Source: Amylibacter sp.
Lineage (GTDB): Bacteria > Pseudomonadota > Alphaproteobacteria > Rhodobacterales > Rhodobacteraceae
Length of the DNA: 17,463 nucleotides
NCBI GenBank assembly: GCA_030625465.1
Contig: DAOUQS010000012.1
Coordinates: 1 to 17,463, forward strand
Direction of reading: 5' to 3'
Shown: one piece after another, positions 6,863-15,180 of the stretch
Layout: the number at the start of each line of letters is the position of its first letter
Numbering within the stretch: position 1 is the first letter of the stretch
Made by a program: the position numbers and the translations under genes
The notes under the pieces: model-generated
What the model was told of the DNA's origin: nothing
Database searches by the model: none
What the model saw: the letters and a program-made list of their open reading frames with translations, nothing else

Positions 6863-7945
6863 ATGACGACGATTATTTCCCCGATTGAAGACATAATAGA
6901 TGACGCGCGCAACGGGCGGATGTTCATCCTTGTGGATCACGAAGACCGCGAAAACGAAGGCGATCTGGTGATCCCCGCGCAAATGGCCACACCCGAAGCG
7001 GTAAATTTCATGGCCACACACGGGCGCGGCCTGATCTGTCTGACGCTGACCGGTGAACAGATTGACCGCCTTGATGTACCCATGATGGCCACATCCAATT
7101 CATCGCGCCATGAAACCCCGTTTACCGTTTCAATCGAGGCGCGCGAAGGTGTGACAACCGGCATTTCCGCCCATGACCGCGCCCACACGGTTTCGGTCGC
7201 GATCAACCCGCAGGTGCGAACCGATGATATTGCCACGCCCGGCCATGTGTTTCCGCTGCGCGCCCGCGAAGGTGGCGTTCTGGTGCGCGCCGGTCATACC
7301 GAGGCCGCCGTGGATGTTGCCCGTTTGGCGGGACTGAACCCGTCGGGCGTGATTTGCGAGATTATGAACGAAGACGGCACTATGGCCCGCCTGCCCGATC
7401 TGATCGCGTTTGCCAAAAAGCACACCTTGAAAATCGGCACAATTTCCGATCTGATTGCCTACCGTTTGCGTTATGACAATCTGGTACGTGAAACAGATAG
7501 CGGTGTTGTCACATCCCAATATGGCGGTGACTGGCAATTGCGCGTTTTCACAGACCAGACCGAAGGCACCGAGCATGTGGTTTTGACCAAAGGCGATATC
7601 ACTACAGAAGAACCCGTCCTGGTGCGGACACATGCCCAGGATGTGTTTGAGGACGCGCTTGGCGTTGGCCCGGGCAACGGTGATAAATTGTCATGTGCGA
7701 TGGAACATATCGCAAAAGAAGGTCGCGGTGTCGTGATTTTATTTCGTGATCTCGGGGCAAAATTACCAACCCGGGAAGAACACCAGCCAGACACTTTGCG
7801 ACATACAGGGCTGGGTGCCCAGATCATGTCAACGCTTGGGCTGACCAAGATTATTCTGCTGACCGATACGCCCTTGCCCAAATTTATCGGGCTTGACGCG
7901 TATCATCTGGAAATCGTTGGCACCCAACCGATATTGAAGGATTAA
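6863..7945 (+). CDS. ribB: 3,4-dihydroxy-2-butanone 4-phosphate synthase with degenerate GTP cyclohydrolase II-like C-terminal domain
   Basis: The N-terminal half (about 1-203) is DHBP synthase, which turns ribulose 5-phosphate into the four-carbon unit for lumazine. Its motifs are intact: VDHEDRENEGDLV (24-36, acidic metal/substrate residues), THGRGLICL (52-60), EGVTTGISAHDRAHT (95-109), PGHVFPLRAREGGV (126-139), HTEAAVD (145-151) and CEIMNEDGTMAR (165-176). The C-terminal half (about 208-360) aligns with GTP cyclohydrolase II but has lost its active site. Where the family has HSEC and the zinc motif RCDCG, this protein reads THAQDVFEDALGVGPGNG (256-273). RQEGRGIGL reads RDLGAKLPT (295-303), and DTVEAN and the catalytic arginine region are not recognisable. 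The only cysteine there is C278. GTP cyclohydrolase activity is therefore not expected. Such hybrids are known in proteobacteria (RibBX-like; a Sinorhizobium RibBA lacking cyclohydrolase activity). It starts directly after ribE. Confidence 0.95.
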   Translation: MTTIISPIEDIIDDARNGRMFILVDHEDRENEGDLVIPAQMATPEAVNFMATHGRGLICLTLTGEQIDRLDVPMMATSNSSRHETPFTVSIEAREGVTTGISAHDRAHTVSVAINPQVRTDDIATPGHVFPLRAREGGVLVRAGHTEAAVDVARLAGLNPSGVICEIMNEDGTMARLPDLIAFAKKHTLKIGTISDLIAYRLRYDNLVRETDSGVVTSQYGGDWQLRVFTDQTEGTEHVVLTKGDITTEEPVLVRTHAQDVFEDALGVGPGNGDKLSCAMEHIAKEGRGVVILFRDLGAKLPTREEHQPDTLRHTGLGAQIMSTLGLTKIILLTDTPLPKFIGLDAYHLEIVGTQPILKD

Positions 7946-7950
7946 CCGAA

Positions 7951-8505
7951 ATGGCACAATCTGAAAGCCACCACAGCCTTGCCCCGCCGGTATTCGACGA
8001 CGAAGAACCACATCTGTTGATCGTTATTTCGCCGTATTACAAAGACATTGCAGACAATCTGCTGGCAGGGGCGAAAGCCGCAATTACCGCGTCAGGCGCA
8101 ACGTATGACATTGCAGAGGTTCCCGGCGCGCTGGAAATCCCTATCGCCATCCGTCTGGCATCCAACCGTGACAAATATCAGGGATACGTGGCTTTGGGTT
8201 GCATCATTCGTGGCGAAACCACGCATTATGATACGGTCTGCAATGACAGCTCTCGCGGGTTATCGGAACTGGGATTGCAGGGACTTTGTCTGGGCAACGG
8301 TATTTTAACGGTCGAAAACCGCGAACAGGCGGATGTGCGCGCAGATTACACAGGGCAAAACAAGGGTGGCGGGGCTGCGGATGCCGCTTTGCACTTGATT
8401 GCGCTGAGTAATCGTTTCAATAAGCCCTCCAAAGGGATCGGTTTCAAACCCGCGTCCGAAAACATTATCATTGCAGATAAAACAGACGGTAGCAAAGCGG
8501 TATGA
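7951..8505 (+). CDS. ribH: 6,7-dimethyl-8-ribityllumazine synthase (RibH)
   Basis: Lumazine synthase condenses the RibB product with the pyrimidine from the RibD branch; the enzyme is usually a pentamer or 60-subunit capsid in the cytosol. The 184-residue protein has VPGALEIPIAIRLA (57-70), GCIIRGETTHYD (83-94, catalytic H92), NGILTVENREQADVR (116-130, R130 in the phosphate-binding position) and NKGGGAADAALHL (137-149). It is longer than the roughly 155-residue family core. The extra length is an N-terminal arm of about 20 residues and a C-terminal tail of about 27, KPSKGIGFKPASENIII onward. AAGGA 9 bases before the ATG sits over the ribB stop. The final ATGA overlaps the nusB start, so the two are translationally coupled. 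Confidence 0.96.
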   Translation: MAQSESHHSLAPPVFDDEEPHLLIVISPYYKDIADNLLAGAKAAITASGATYDIAEVPGALEIPIAIRLASNRDKYQGYVALGCIIRGETTHYDTVCNDSSRGLSELGLQGLCLGNGILTVENREQADVRADYTGQNKGGGAADAALHLIALSNRFNKPSKGIGFKPASENIIIADKTDGSKAV

Positions 8506-8966
8506 CCAAGCCTGACAGACGACAAATGAAATCGGCAGCACGGCTATATGCAGTGCAGGCATTATTCCAGATGGAAGCCGGTGACGCTTCTTTGGAAGAG
8601 GTGCGTGAACAGTTTCTGGACCACCGTTTCGGGGCCGAGACCGAAGAAGGTGAATTTGTCCGTGGCAATGTGAACTTGTTCGAAACCCTGATTTTTGAGG
8701 CCGTGAACAATCAGGCCCAGATCGACCAGATGACTGACCGTGCTTTGGTTGCCAAGTGGCCTATTGACCGTATCGACACCACCTTGCGGGCCTTGTTTCG
8801 TGCAGCCGGTGCCGAACTTGTTGTGGGCAAAACCCCACCCAAAGTTTCAATCAACGAGTTTGTCGACGTTGCCAAGGCATTCTTCCCCGAAGGCCGCGAG
8901 CCAAGTTTTGTTAATGCGGTGCTGGACCATATGGCCCGTGAAGTGCAACCGGACGCTTTTAAATAG
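8502..8966 (+). CDS. nusB: Transcription antitermination factor NusB
   Basis: NusB, with NusE (S10), binds boxA RNA and supports processive transcription of rRNA operons. The 154-residue, all-helical protein matches the family in length. It shows SAARLYAVQALFQME (11-25) at the RNA-binding N-terminus and RALVAKWPIDRIDTTLRALFRAA across the middle, with FVDVAKAFFPEGREPSFVNAVLDHMA near the end. Its ATG overlaps the ribH stop as ATGA. The ribH-nusB linkage is widespread in bacteria and supports both calls. No terminator is obvious between its stop and the next gene. Confidence 0.96.
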   Translation: MTKPDRRQMKSAARLYAVQALFQMEAGDASLEEVREQFLDHRFGAETEEGEFVRGNVNLFETLIFEAVNNQAQIDQMTDRALVAKWPIDRIDTTLRALFRAAGAELVVGKTPPKVSINEFVDVAKAFFPEGREPSFVNAVLDHMAREVQPDAFK

Positions 8967-8980
8967 CATATCCCAGTGTG

Positions 8981-9009
8981 TTGACAGTCGACCATACAAC
9001 GTCAAAGAT
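8981..9009 (+). promoter_or_regulatory. Possible promoter with inverted repeat upstream of the YceI-like gene
   Basis: A perfect -35 TTGACA (8981-8986) is followed at 17 bp by AAAGAT (9004-9009), a 3-of-6 match to the -10 element. The two boxes are bridged by an inverted repeat, TTGAC (8981-8985) and GTCAA (9001-9005). If the promoter is used, transcription would start very close to the ATG at 9017, giving an almost leaderless message. Confidence 0.35.
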
Positions 9010-9016
9010 CAGCGTC

Positions 9017-9583
9017 ATGCGGATATTTGCAATACTTTTCATATTTCTTGGTGGGTTTTTCCACACGGCTTCAGCAATGCCCATTGGCTATGAGCTGATC
9101 AAGGAAGGCTCCCTTGTCGGGTTTAGCTACCGATTCGGCGAGACCGAAATCAATGGTAAATTCCCCCAGTATGACGCCGATATCACGATCGACTTCGAAA
9201 ACCCGAGCAACAGCCATGTCAGTGTTGTTCTAAACACGGCCTCTGCCAAAGCCGGATTTATTTTCGCCACACAGGCCCTGCGTTCAAAGCGGGTTCTGGA
9301 TGCGGCCCAATATCCGAATATCAATTTTGTCTCTAGCGCTGTCCATGCCGACGGCCAAGCCATTGCAATAAAGGGCATGATTACTGTGCGCGGCATCACC
9401 AAGCCTTTGACCCTGCATGCACAATTACTGCGCGCACCCGGGACAAAGCCAAGCGAAAGGGACGATTTGCGCATGCGCATAACCGGCAAGATCAACCGGC
9501 ATGATTTTGGCGCCAGCGGCTTTCCAAACGATGTCGGCGATATGCTTGACATAAAAATAGATGTGCAGATTAAACGTAAATAA
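9017..9583 (+). CDS. YceI-family periplasmic polyisoprenoid-binding-like protein
   Basis: YceI proteins are secreted lipocalin-like beta barrels that bind isoprenoid lipids such as ubiquinone relatives in the periplasm. The 188-residue form from the ATG at 9017 has a clean signal peptide: MRI, the hydrophobic core FAILFIFLGGFFH, then TASA before M21. The mature domain has the expected pattern of alternating strands, including VGFSYRF, KRVLDAAQYPNINFVSSAV, IKGMITVRGITKPLTLHAQL and the family-typical GKINRHDFGASGF, then a final DMLDIKIDVQIK strand. A GTG at 8978 in frame would add 13 residues ahead of the signal peptide and is less likely. A cytochrome b561 gene begins 1 bp after its stop. This pairing is common for YceI genes and suggests a role in periplasmic quinone or redox chemistry. 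Confidence 0.93.
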   Translation: MRIFAILFIFLGGFFHTASAMPIGYELIKEGSLVGFSYRFGETEINGKFPQYDADITIDFENPSNSHVSVVLNTASAKAGFIFATQALRSKRVLDAAQYPNINFVSSAVHADGQAIAIKGMITVRGITKPLTLHAQLLRAPGTKPSERDDLRMRITGKINRHDFGASGFPNDVGDMLDIKIDVQIKRK

Positions 9584-9584
9584 T

Positions 9585-10130
9585 ATGGGCTTTAAAAACA
9601 CATCGACTTCATATGGCTTGGTTGCAAAATTATTACATTGGTGTCTGGCCGCCGCACTTTGGGGTATGTTTCTATTCGGCCGTTCCATTGCATCAATGAA
9701 ACCGGCGCTGGACAATATTCACCTGTATGGCTGGCATAAATCTATCGGTATACTGCTGCTAACCCTGATCCTGTTTCGCCTGCTTTGGCGGATCATTTCC
9801 CCGCCCCCGAAGATTATCATCGAAAGCACAACGCCAAAAGCACAGATATATCTGGCGCACGGTGTTCATTTTTCCTTGTATATCCTGATGCTGGTCACCC
9901 CGCTTCTGGGCTGGTTGGCAAGCTCTGCCACCGGCTTCGAGATGCGGTTTTTCGGCAGCTTCAAAATACCGCCGATCATACCTGAAGACCCTGCAATTGA
10001 GGAATTACTTTTCAGCCTGCATGGGCTATCCGCGACATTGCTTGTGGCACTATCTGTGTTGCACCTTTGTGCTGCACTTTACCGCCATTTCATCAAAAAA
10101 GACGACACGCTACGGCGCATGATCCGCTAA
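9585..10130 (+). CDS. Cytochrome b561 family protein
   Basis: Bacterial cytochrome b561 is a four-helix inner-membrane dihaem protein that moves electrons between quinones and periplasmic partners. The 181-residue protein has four hydrophobic segments at about 14-34, 50-70, 94-113 and 141-165. Histidines sit in the usual places: H18 in LLHW, H51 in GWHKSIG, H92 and H95 in AHGVHFSLYILM, H146 in SLHGLSA, and H160 and H168 in LHLCAALYRHFIKKDD. The C-terminus KKDDTLRRMIR is typical of the family. An upstream in-frame ATG at 9561 lies within the YceI gene. The ATG at 9585, 1 bp after that stop, fits the family N-terminus better, though no good ribosome site precedes it, so translation may be coupled. 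Which histidines ligate haem is by analogy. Confidence 0.93.
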   Translation: MGFKNTSTSYGLVAKLLHWCLAAALWGMFLFGRSIASMKPALDNIHLYGWHKSIGILLLTLILFRLLWRIISPPPKIIIESTTPKAQIYLAHGVHFSLYILMLVTPLLGWLASSATGFEMRFFGSFKIPPIIPEDPAIEELLFSLHGLSATLLVALSVLHLCAALYRHFIKKDDTLRRMIR

Positions 10131-10208
10131 CGTCAAAACATGTCGAAAACAGGCTAGAACCACCACTGCAAACCAAGCAAACTATCACTAAACCCAAAGC
10201 GAGACCTC

Positions 10209-11429
10209 ATGCGCCTGCTTATATCCTTTGCCGCCCTGATGCTTTCCATCATCCTGCTACAGCTTAGCACGGGGGCTATTTCACCGCTTGATGTCCTGTC
10301 GGGGCTACAGGAAGGGTTCACAAAAACCCAGATCGGTCTGCTGGGTTCATCGCATTTCTTCGGCTTTTTCATCGGCTGCTGGTGGGCGCCCCGCCTGATC
10401 GGCACAATTGGACATTCACGCACATTTGCAGTGTTTGCCGCAATGGGAACCATCGGGGCAATTGCGCATCCGATGTGGATAGATGTTAGCTTCTGGGCGT
10501 TCCTGCGCATCCTGTCCGGCCTGTGTGTGGCAGGTTGTTACACGGTGATCGAGGCCTGGTTCCAAGCCAAATTAACCAATGACAACCGGGGCAAGGTGAT
10601 GGGGGTTTACCGCGTCGTTGATATTGGTGCTTCATCCGTGGCGCAATTGATGATCGGTTTTCTGGAACCTGCCGCATATGTTTCCTACAATCTGCTGGCG
10701 ATCATGGCCTGCGCCTGCATCCTGCCCCTGACATTGACCACCTCGAAACAACCCGAGGTCCCATCCCGTCCGCGCCTGCACCCGATCCGCACCGCCATCA
10801 CCTCACCCTTGGGCGTGGCCGGCGTGATTGTTGCCGGTATTTCATCATCGTCATTCCGTATGGCAGGACCGATATACGGGCAAGACATTGGCCTGACCCC
10901 AATTCAGATCGGGCAGTTTCTGGCGGCAGTGCTGGTGGGCGGGGCGGTAACACAAATCCCCGTTGGCTGGATTGCAGATAAATACGACCGCCGCTGGGTG
11001 TTGCTTTGGCTTTCCGTGACCAGCGTTGCGGTTTGTTTGATCATGGCTTGGGTCAATTCCAGCGATCCGACGACGATTTACATAATGGCCTTTATGTTCG
11101 GCTTGCTCACCTATCCGATCTTTTCGGTTTCCGTGGCCCATGCCAATGACTTTTCCACGCCGGCAGAACGTGTGGAACTTAATGCCTCATTGCTGTTTTG
11201 CTACGGTATCGGCGCGATTTTCAGCCCGCTTATCGCGTCTGCATTAATCCAGAACTACGGCCCTGCTGCCCTGTTCAATTTCATCGCGATAGCCCATATC
11301 GGGTTACTTGTATTCGGACTGGTGCGGATGCGTGCGCGCCCTGCAACAATCGAAAAAACCGGTTATCGCTACACGCCGCGCACGACATTCACCATCGGGA
11401 AACTTCTAAAGCGGAAAAATCTGGACTAG
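10209..11429 (+). CDS. Major facilitator superfamily transporter, YcaD-like
   Basis: This 406-residue inner-membrane protein shows twelve hydrophobic segments by eye, six on each side of a cytoplasmic loop near 180-200 (SKQPEVPSRPRLHP). A motif-A-like loop, GWIADKYDRRWVL, follows helix 8; its counterpart after helix 2 is degenerate (WAPRLIGTIGHSR). The stretch after helix 4, TVIEAWFQAKLTNDNRGKVMGVYRV, resembles the ESW...NRGR...Y signature of YcaD-like transporters. The substrate cannot be inferred. The ATG is at 10209 with a GCGAGA-type ribosome site. It is 78 bp after the cytochrome b561 gene and 54 bp before metG, all on the same strand, so it may share a transcript with either. Confidence 0.9.
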   Translation: MRLLISFAALMLSIILLQLSTGAISPLDVLSGLQEGFTKTQIGLLGSSHFFGFFIGCWWAPRLIGTIGHSRTFAVFAAMGTIGAIAHPMWIDVSFWAFLRILSGLCVAGCYTVIEAWFQAKLTNDNRGKVMGVYRVVDIGASSVAQLMIGFLEPAAYVSYNLLAIMACACILPLTLTTSKQPEVPSRPRLHPIRTAITSPLGVAGVIVAGISSSSFRMAGPIYGQDIGLTPIQIGQFLAAVLVGGAVTQIPVGWIADKYDRRWVLLWLSVTSVAVCLIMAWVNSSDPTTIYIMAFMFGLLTYPIFSVSVAHANDFSTPAERVELNASLLFCYGIGAIFSPLIASALIQNYGPAALFNFIAIAHIGLLVFGLVRMRARPATIEKTGYRYTPRTTFTIGKLLKRKNLD

Positions 11430-11483
11430 CCGTGCGTGTTCGCTTGGGTTACATCAAGTTTGAAACCAACTTCCGGCTGAAAT

Positions 11484-13199
11484 ATGACACGTATCTTAAT
11501 CACCTCCGCCTTGCCCTATATCAACGGCATCAAACACTTGGGCAATCTGGTCGGCAGCCAACTGCCGTCTGATGTTTACGCGCGTTTCAACCGCGCAATG
11601 GGCCGTGAGGTGATGTTTATCTGCGCCACCGACGAACACGGCACCCCTGCCGAACTGGCAGCCGCCAAAACCGGTCAGGATGTCGCCGAATTTTGCACCG
11701 AGATGCACGAAGTACAGGCAAATCTGGCCAAAGGTTTCGGCCTGTCATTCGATTATTTCGGCCGCTCTTCCAGCCCGCAAAACCACGCACTGACCCAGCA
11801 TCTGGCAGGCAAGCTTGCCGAAAACGGGTTGATCGAAGAGATCAGCGAAAAGCAGGTCTATTCCAATGCCGACGGCCGCTATCTGCCCGACCGCTATATC
11901 GAAGGCGAATGCCCGAATTGCGGCTATGACAGCGCGCGCGGCGATCAATGTGAAAACTGCACCAAGCAGCTGAACCCGACCGATCTGATTAACCCACGCT
12001 CTGCCATATCGGGCTCAACCGATCTGGAAGTGCGCGAAACCAAGCACCTTTATCTGAAGCAATCGACCATGCGCGACAAGCTGGATGCCTGGATCAACAG
12101 CAAAAAAGACTGGCCGATCCTGACCACATCCATCGCCAAGAAATGGCTGCATGATGGTGACGGCCTGCGTGATCGCGGCATTACCCGCGATCTGGACTGG
12201 GGCATTCCTGTGAAACGCGGGGACGCAGACTGGGAAGGCATGGAAGGCAAGGTTTTTTATGTCTGGTTTGATGCCCCTATCGAATATATCGCCGCCACTG
12301 CCGAATGGGCCGAGGCCAACGGGCTGGATGCAAGTGCCTGGGAACGCTGGTGGCGTACCGACAAGGGTGCTACGGACGTGAAATACGTCCAGTTCATGGG
12401 AAAAGACAACGTGCCATTTCACACACTTTCGTTTCCCTGCACCATCATGGGATCTGGCGAGCCGTGGAAACTGGTGGATTACATCAAGTCGTTTAACTAC
12501 CTGAATTACGATGGTGGGCAGTTCTCCACATCCAAAGGGCGCGGCGTGTTTATGAACCAGGCACTGGATCTTCTGCCCTCTGATTACTGGCGTTGGTGGT
12601 TGTTAACGCACGTCCCCGAAAGCTCTGACAGCGAGTTTACTTGGGAAAACTTCCAAGCCACGGTGAATAAAGATCTGGCGGATGTGCTGGGTAATTTCGT
12701 GTCACGCATCACCAAGTTTTGCCGTGCCAAGTTCGGTGAAGAAGTGCCTGCGGGCGGCGAATACGGTGCGGCTGAGCAAGCGGTGATCGCAGAGATCACC
12801 AAACGCCTGAAAGCTTATGAGGGCCATATGGAAGCTATCGAAATCCGCAAAGCCACGGCAGAGCTGCGCGCGATCTGGGCGGCTGGCAATGAATACCTGC
12901 AAGCGGCAGCCCCTTGGACCCTGTTTAAAACAGACCCCGATGCGGCAGCTGCCATCGTGCGCTTCGCCTTGAACCTGATCCCGCTTTACGCGACCCTGTC
13001 AGAGCCATTTATACCGGACGCTGCCGCCAATATGCTGGATGCGATGAACACGAAAGCAAACTGGCCAACGGATGTGGCCAAGGCTTTGGACACCCTGCCC
13101 GCAGGACATGCTTTCACGGTGCCAGATGTGATGTTCGCAAAGATAACGGATGATGCCCGCGATGAAATGCAGGCGCGATTCGCAGGGCAAAACACTTAG
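11484..13199 (+). CDS. metG: Methionyl-tRNA synthetase
   Basis: MetRS charges tRNA-Met for both initiation and elongation and is a class I cytosolic synthetase. The 571-residue protein has the HIGH-type motif as HLGN (18-21, in [11 protein letters not shown]). It has an inserted zinc knuckle CPNC...CENC (C143, C146, C156, C159), [18 protein letters not shown] (258-275), GKDNVPFHT (306-314) and the second signature as FSTSKGRG (347-354) in place of KMSKS. The anticodon-binding helical domain fills the C-terminus. There is no appended tRNA-binding OB-fold domain such as the one on the 677-residue E. coli enzyme. The FSTS form of the loop is, to my knowledge, normal in some MetRS lineages rather than a defect. 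No strong ribosome site is seen before the ATG. A double hairpin follows the stop. Confidence 0.97.
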   Translation: MTRILITSALPYINGIKHLGNLVGSQLPSDVYARFNRAMGREVMFICATDEHGTPAELAAAKTGQDVAEFCTEMHEVQANLAKGFGLSFDYFGRSSSPQNHALTQHLAGKLAENGLIEEISEKQVYSNADGRYLPDRYIEGECPNCGYDSARGDQCENCTKQLNPTDLINPRSAISGSTDLEVRETKHLYLKQSTMRDKLDAWINSKKDWPILTTSIAKKWLHDGDGLRDRGITRDLDWGIPVKRGDADWEGMEGKVFYVWFDAPIEYIAATAEWAEANGLDASAWERWWRTDKGATDVKYVQFMGKDNVPFHTLSFPCTIMGSGEPWKLVDYIKSFNYLNYDGGQFSTSKGRGVFMNQALDLLPSDYWRWWLLTHVPESSDSEFTWENFQATVNKDLADVLGNFVSRITKFCRAKFGEEVPAGGEYGAAEQAVIAEITKRLKAYEGHMEAIEIRKATAELRAIWAAGNEYLQAAAPWTLFKTDPDAAAAIVRFALNLIPLYATLSEPFIPDAAANMLDAMNTKANWPTDVAKALDTLPAGHAFTVPDVMFAKITDDARDEMQARFAGQNT

Positions 13200-13201
13200 C
13201 T

Positions 13202-13261
13202 GCTGCCCCTTGCGGGGCAGCTAAAGCTGTAACCGGGCAAGCTGCCCGGTATTTATTGTTT
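13202..13261. terminator. Double-hairpin terminator between metG and the convergent acyl-CoA synthetase gene
   Basis: Hairpin 1 pairs GCTGCCCC (13202-13209) with GGGGCAGC (13214-13221) over a 4-base loop. Hairpin 2 pairs ACCGGGCA (13232-13239) with TGCCCGGT (13243-13250) over a 3-base loop and is followed by the T-rich ATTTATTGTTT, as in an intrinsic terminator for metG. Read on the other strand, hairpin 1 is followed by a short TGTTTT, so the element may also stop the opposite transcript. GGGCAGCT (13215-13222) can alternatively pair with AGCTGCCC (13240-13247). Confidence 0.8.
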
Positions 13262-13268
13262 CAGTAAA

Positions 13269-15167
13269 TTATTCGGCCCATTCCCAAGGGCGAATAAAGC
13301 TACCCAGAACCTTGGTCACAGTCTTGTCCGAAATCCGGTCATCACCTTTGGACAGTTGTGCCACAAGGCCGCGTTTTTTGCTTTCGACAACACTGGCAAC
13401 CCTGACATCCAGCCCCGCATCCTTAAGAGCCGCATTATAAACGCGTGTAATTGCGGATTTGCGCAGGTCGGGTTTGAAGATTTTTCCGACAGCGGTTTTC
13501 GGCAGCTCGCTCATGATTTCCATATACTTGGGAATCGCGGCACGTTCATGCACATGTTCCTTGGCAAAGGCCATCAATTCATCATTGGAAACCGTGGCAC
13601 CTTCAATCAGTTCCACATAAGCACAAGGCAACTCGCCCGCTTTGGCATCGGGTTGACCAATGGCCCCGGCGAATGCGACCTGTTCGTGACCGGCCAAGGC
13701 CTCTTCTATCATTGCGGGATCAATATTATGACCACCGCGAATAATCAGATCTTTGGCGCGTCCCGTAATCCACAAATAGCCGTCTTTATCTATCCGGCCA
13801 AGATCACCCGTACGCAGGTATTTTTTCTTTGCATAAAGCCCCTTGTTTTTTTCCGCATCGGTATAGGTCTTACCCACGACAACACCAAGGTTTGATATAC
13901 AAATCTCGCCGACCTGATCTGTTTTCAACTCTTTTGTTATTTTACCCGCATCATCGCAATCAAAGATTTTGACGTCCGTATAGGGCAGCGGGAACCCTAC
14001 GGAACCCACTTTGCGCAGACCATCTGTCGGATTGGCAGACACAAGACAGGTTGCTTCCGACATGCCGTAGCCTTCGATAATTTCAACACCTGTGGCGGCT
14101 TGAAACCGCTTGAACAGCTCTACCGGCAAGGGTGCCGATCCGCTGAACGCCGCTTTCAAGGTAGAGACATCCGCGTCGACCTTGCGTTGCATCAATGCCG
14201 CCGCCGCCGTGGGAACGGTTACGATAAACGTCCCGCCCCAGCGTTCGATCAGCTTCCACAGGTTATCGAATACGCCTTCACCGCGATAACCCGCAGGGGT
14301 CGGTAAAACCATATGCGCGCCCGATGACAGGCAACCGGCCCAAATCGGATAGGCTGCCATAACATGGAACAAAGGTAGCGGGCAGATCACGACATCTTTT
14401 TGTGCATATAATAATGCCGAACCAATCCAGCCATTATATAAAACGCCTGAGTGTTTATGTTGCACAATCTTGGGCATGCCGGTTGTACCACCGGTATGGA
14501 AATGCGCGCAAAACCGGTCACCGGTTTCCGCAAATTCCAGCGTATCTTCACGCTGGCTGGCAAGTGCCGTGTTAAAATCAATAATCTTTGCATTATGGCT
14601 AACCGGATTTTTCGGCCGTATCATCGGTACGATCCAGCTTAAAGGCGGCGATAGATGTGGTAGCAGATCAACCTCGATTACGGTCTCGATCGACGGGGTT
14701 AAAGCGACAGCCTCGGCTGCCAATTGTGCCACTTCGGTTTTTGGAAACGCTTTAAGTGTGACCAGAACCTTGGCTTTGGCATCGCGTAACAAATCGGCGA
14801 TTTGTTTGGGCTCCAGCGTCGGATTGATTGGTGCTACGATCCCTGCCGTCATTCCGCCCATCAATGTGATCAGCGTTTCATGGCTGGTCGGCAGAAGATA
14901 GGCAACAACATCGTTTTTACCGATACCCAGCGAACGAAACAAATTGGCGCATTGCGTCACGCGATTTGTTAAATCTGTCCAGCTTAGGGTTACGGCCTTG
15001 TCCTTTGGCCCCGATTTCAGCTGAAAACTGACCGCCGGTTCATCCGGATAGGCATCACGGGTTTCACAAAGCTGTTCATAAACAGTTGTGGCACTCCAGC
15101 GATCCTCGACCGGCATTTCTTTTTCAATTGCTTTGATATCTGCAAGCGTTGCAAATTTATATGTCAT
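13269..15167 (-). CDS. AMP-forming acyl-CoA synthetase (ANL superfamily)
   Basis: ANL enzymes activate a carboxylate with ATP to an acyl-adenylate, then transfer it to CoA. The 632-residue protein carries the complete motif set: P-loop HTGGTTGMPK (224-233), GYGMSEAT (366-373), RTGDLG (452-457), hinge/A8 region GRAKDLIIRGGHNI (469-482) and A10 PKTAVGKIFK (556-565), with K562 as the expected catalytic lysine. No signal peptide or membrane segment is evident. The C-terminus runs about 50 residues beyond the usual end of the fold (DVRVASVVESKKRG onward). The substrate is not determinable here; medium/long-chain fatty or aromatic acids are possible. It starts with a strong GGGAGGA 4 bases before the ATG. 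The gene lies 148 bp downstream of the ABC exporter on the same strand, with its own structured leader, and converges on metG. Confidence 0.93.
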   Translation of the reverse strand: MTYKFATLADIKAIEKEMPVEDRWSATTVYEQLCETRDAYPDEPAVSFQLKSGPKDKAVTLSWTDLTNRVTQCANLFRSLGIGKNDVVAYLLPTSHETLITLMGGMTAGIVAPINPTLEPKQIADLLRDAKAKVLVTLKAFPKTEVAQLAAEAVALTPSIETVIEVDLLPHLSPPLSWIVPMIRPKNPVSHNAKIIDFNTALASQREDTLEFAETGDRFCAHFHTGGTTGMPKIVQHKHSGVLYNGWIGSALLYAQKDVVICPLPLFHVMAAYPIWAGCLSSGAHMVLPTPAGYRGEGVFDNLWKLIERWGGTFIVTVPTAAAALMQRKVDADVSTLKAAFSGSAPLPVELFKRFQAATGVEIIEGYGMSEATCLVSANPTDGLRKVGSVGFPLPYTDVKIFDCDDAGKITKELKTDQVGEICISNLGVVVGKTYTDAEKNKGLYAKKKYLRTGDLGRIDKDGYLWITGRAKDLIIRGGHNIDPAMIEEALAGHEQVAFAGAIGQPDAKAGELPCAYVELIEGATVSNDELMAFAKEHVHERAAIPKYMEIMSELPKTAVGKIFKPDLRKSAITRVYNAALKDAGLDVRVASVVESKKRGLVAQLSKGDDRISDKTVTKVLGSFIRPWEWAE

Positions 15168-15171
15168 TAAT

Positions 15172-15178
15172 TCCTCCC
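15172..15178 (-). promoter_or_regulatory. Strong Shine-Dalgarno of the acyl-CoA synthetase gene
   Basis: On the minus strand GGGAGGA lies 4 bases before the ATG at 15167. It is the strongest ribosome site in the window and fixes this start. Confidence 0.75.
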
Positions 15179-15180
15179 AA

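Noticed and set aside
6215..7021. A 268-codon open frame on the minus strand across ribE and ribB
   Set aside because: It is antisense to two unmistakable enzymes. Its translation is rich in H, R and C without domain structure.
8978..9016. GTG start 13 codons upstream for the YceI-like protein
   Set aside because: It would place 13 polar residues ahead of an otherwise perfect signal peptide that begins at the ATG at 9017.
13356..13895. A 179-codon plus-strand frame
   Set aside because: It is antisense to the well-supported acyl-CoA synthetase and has no family signature.
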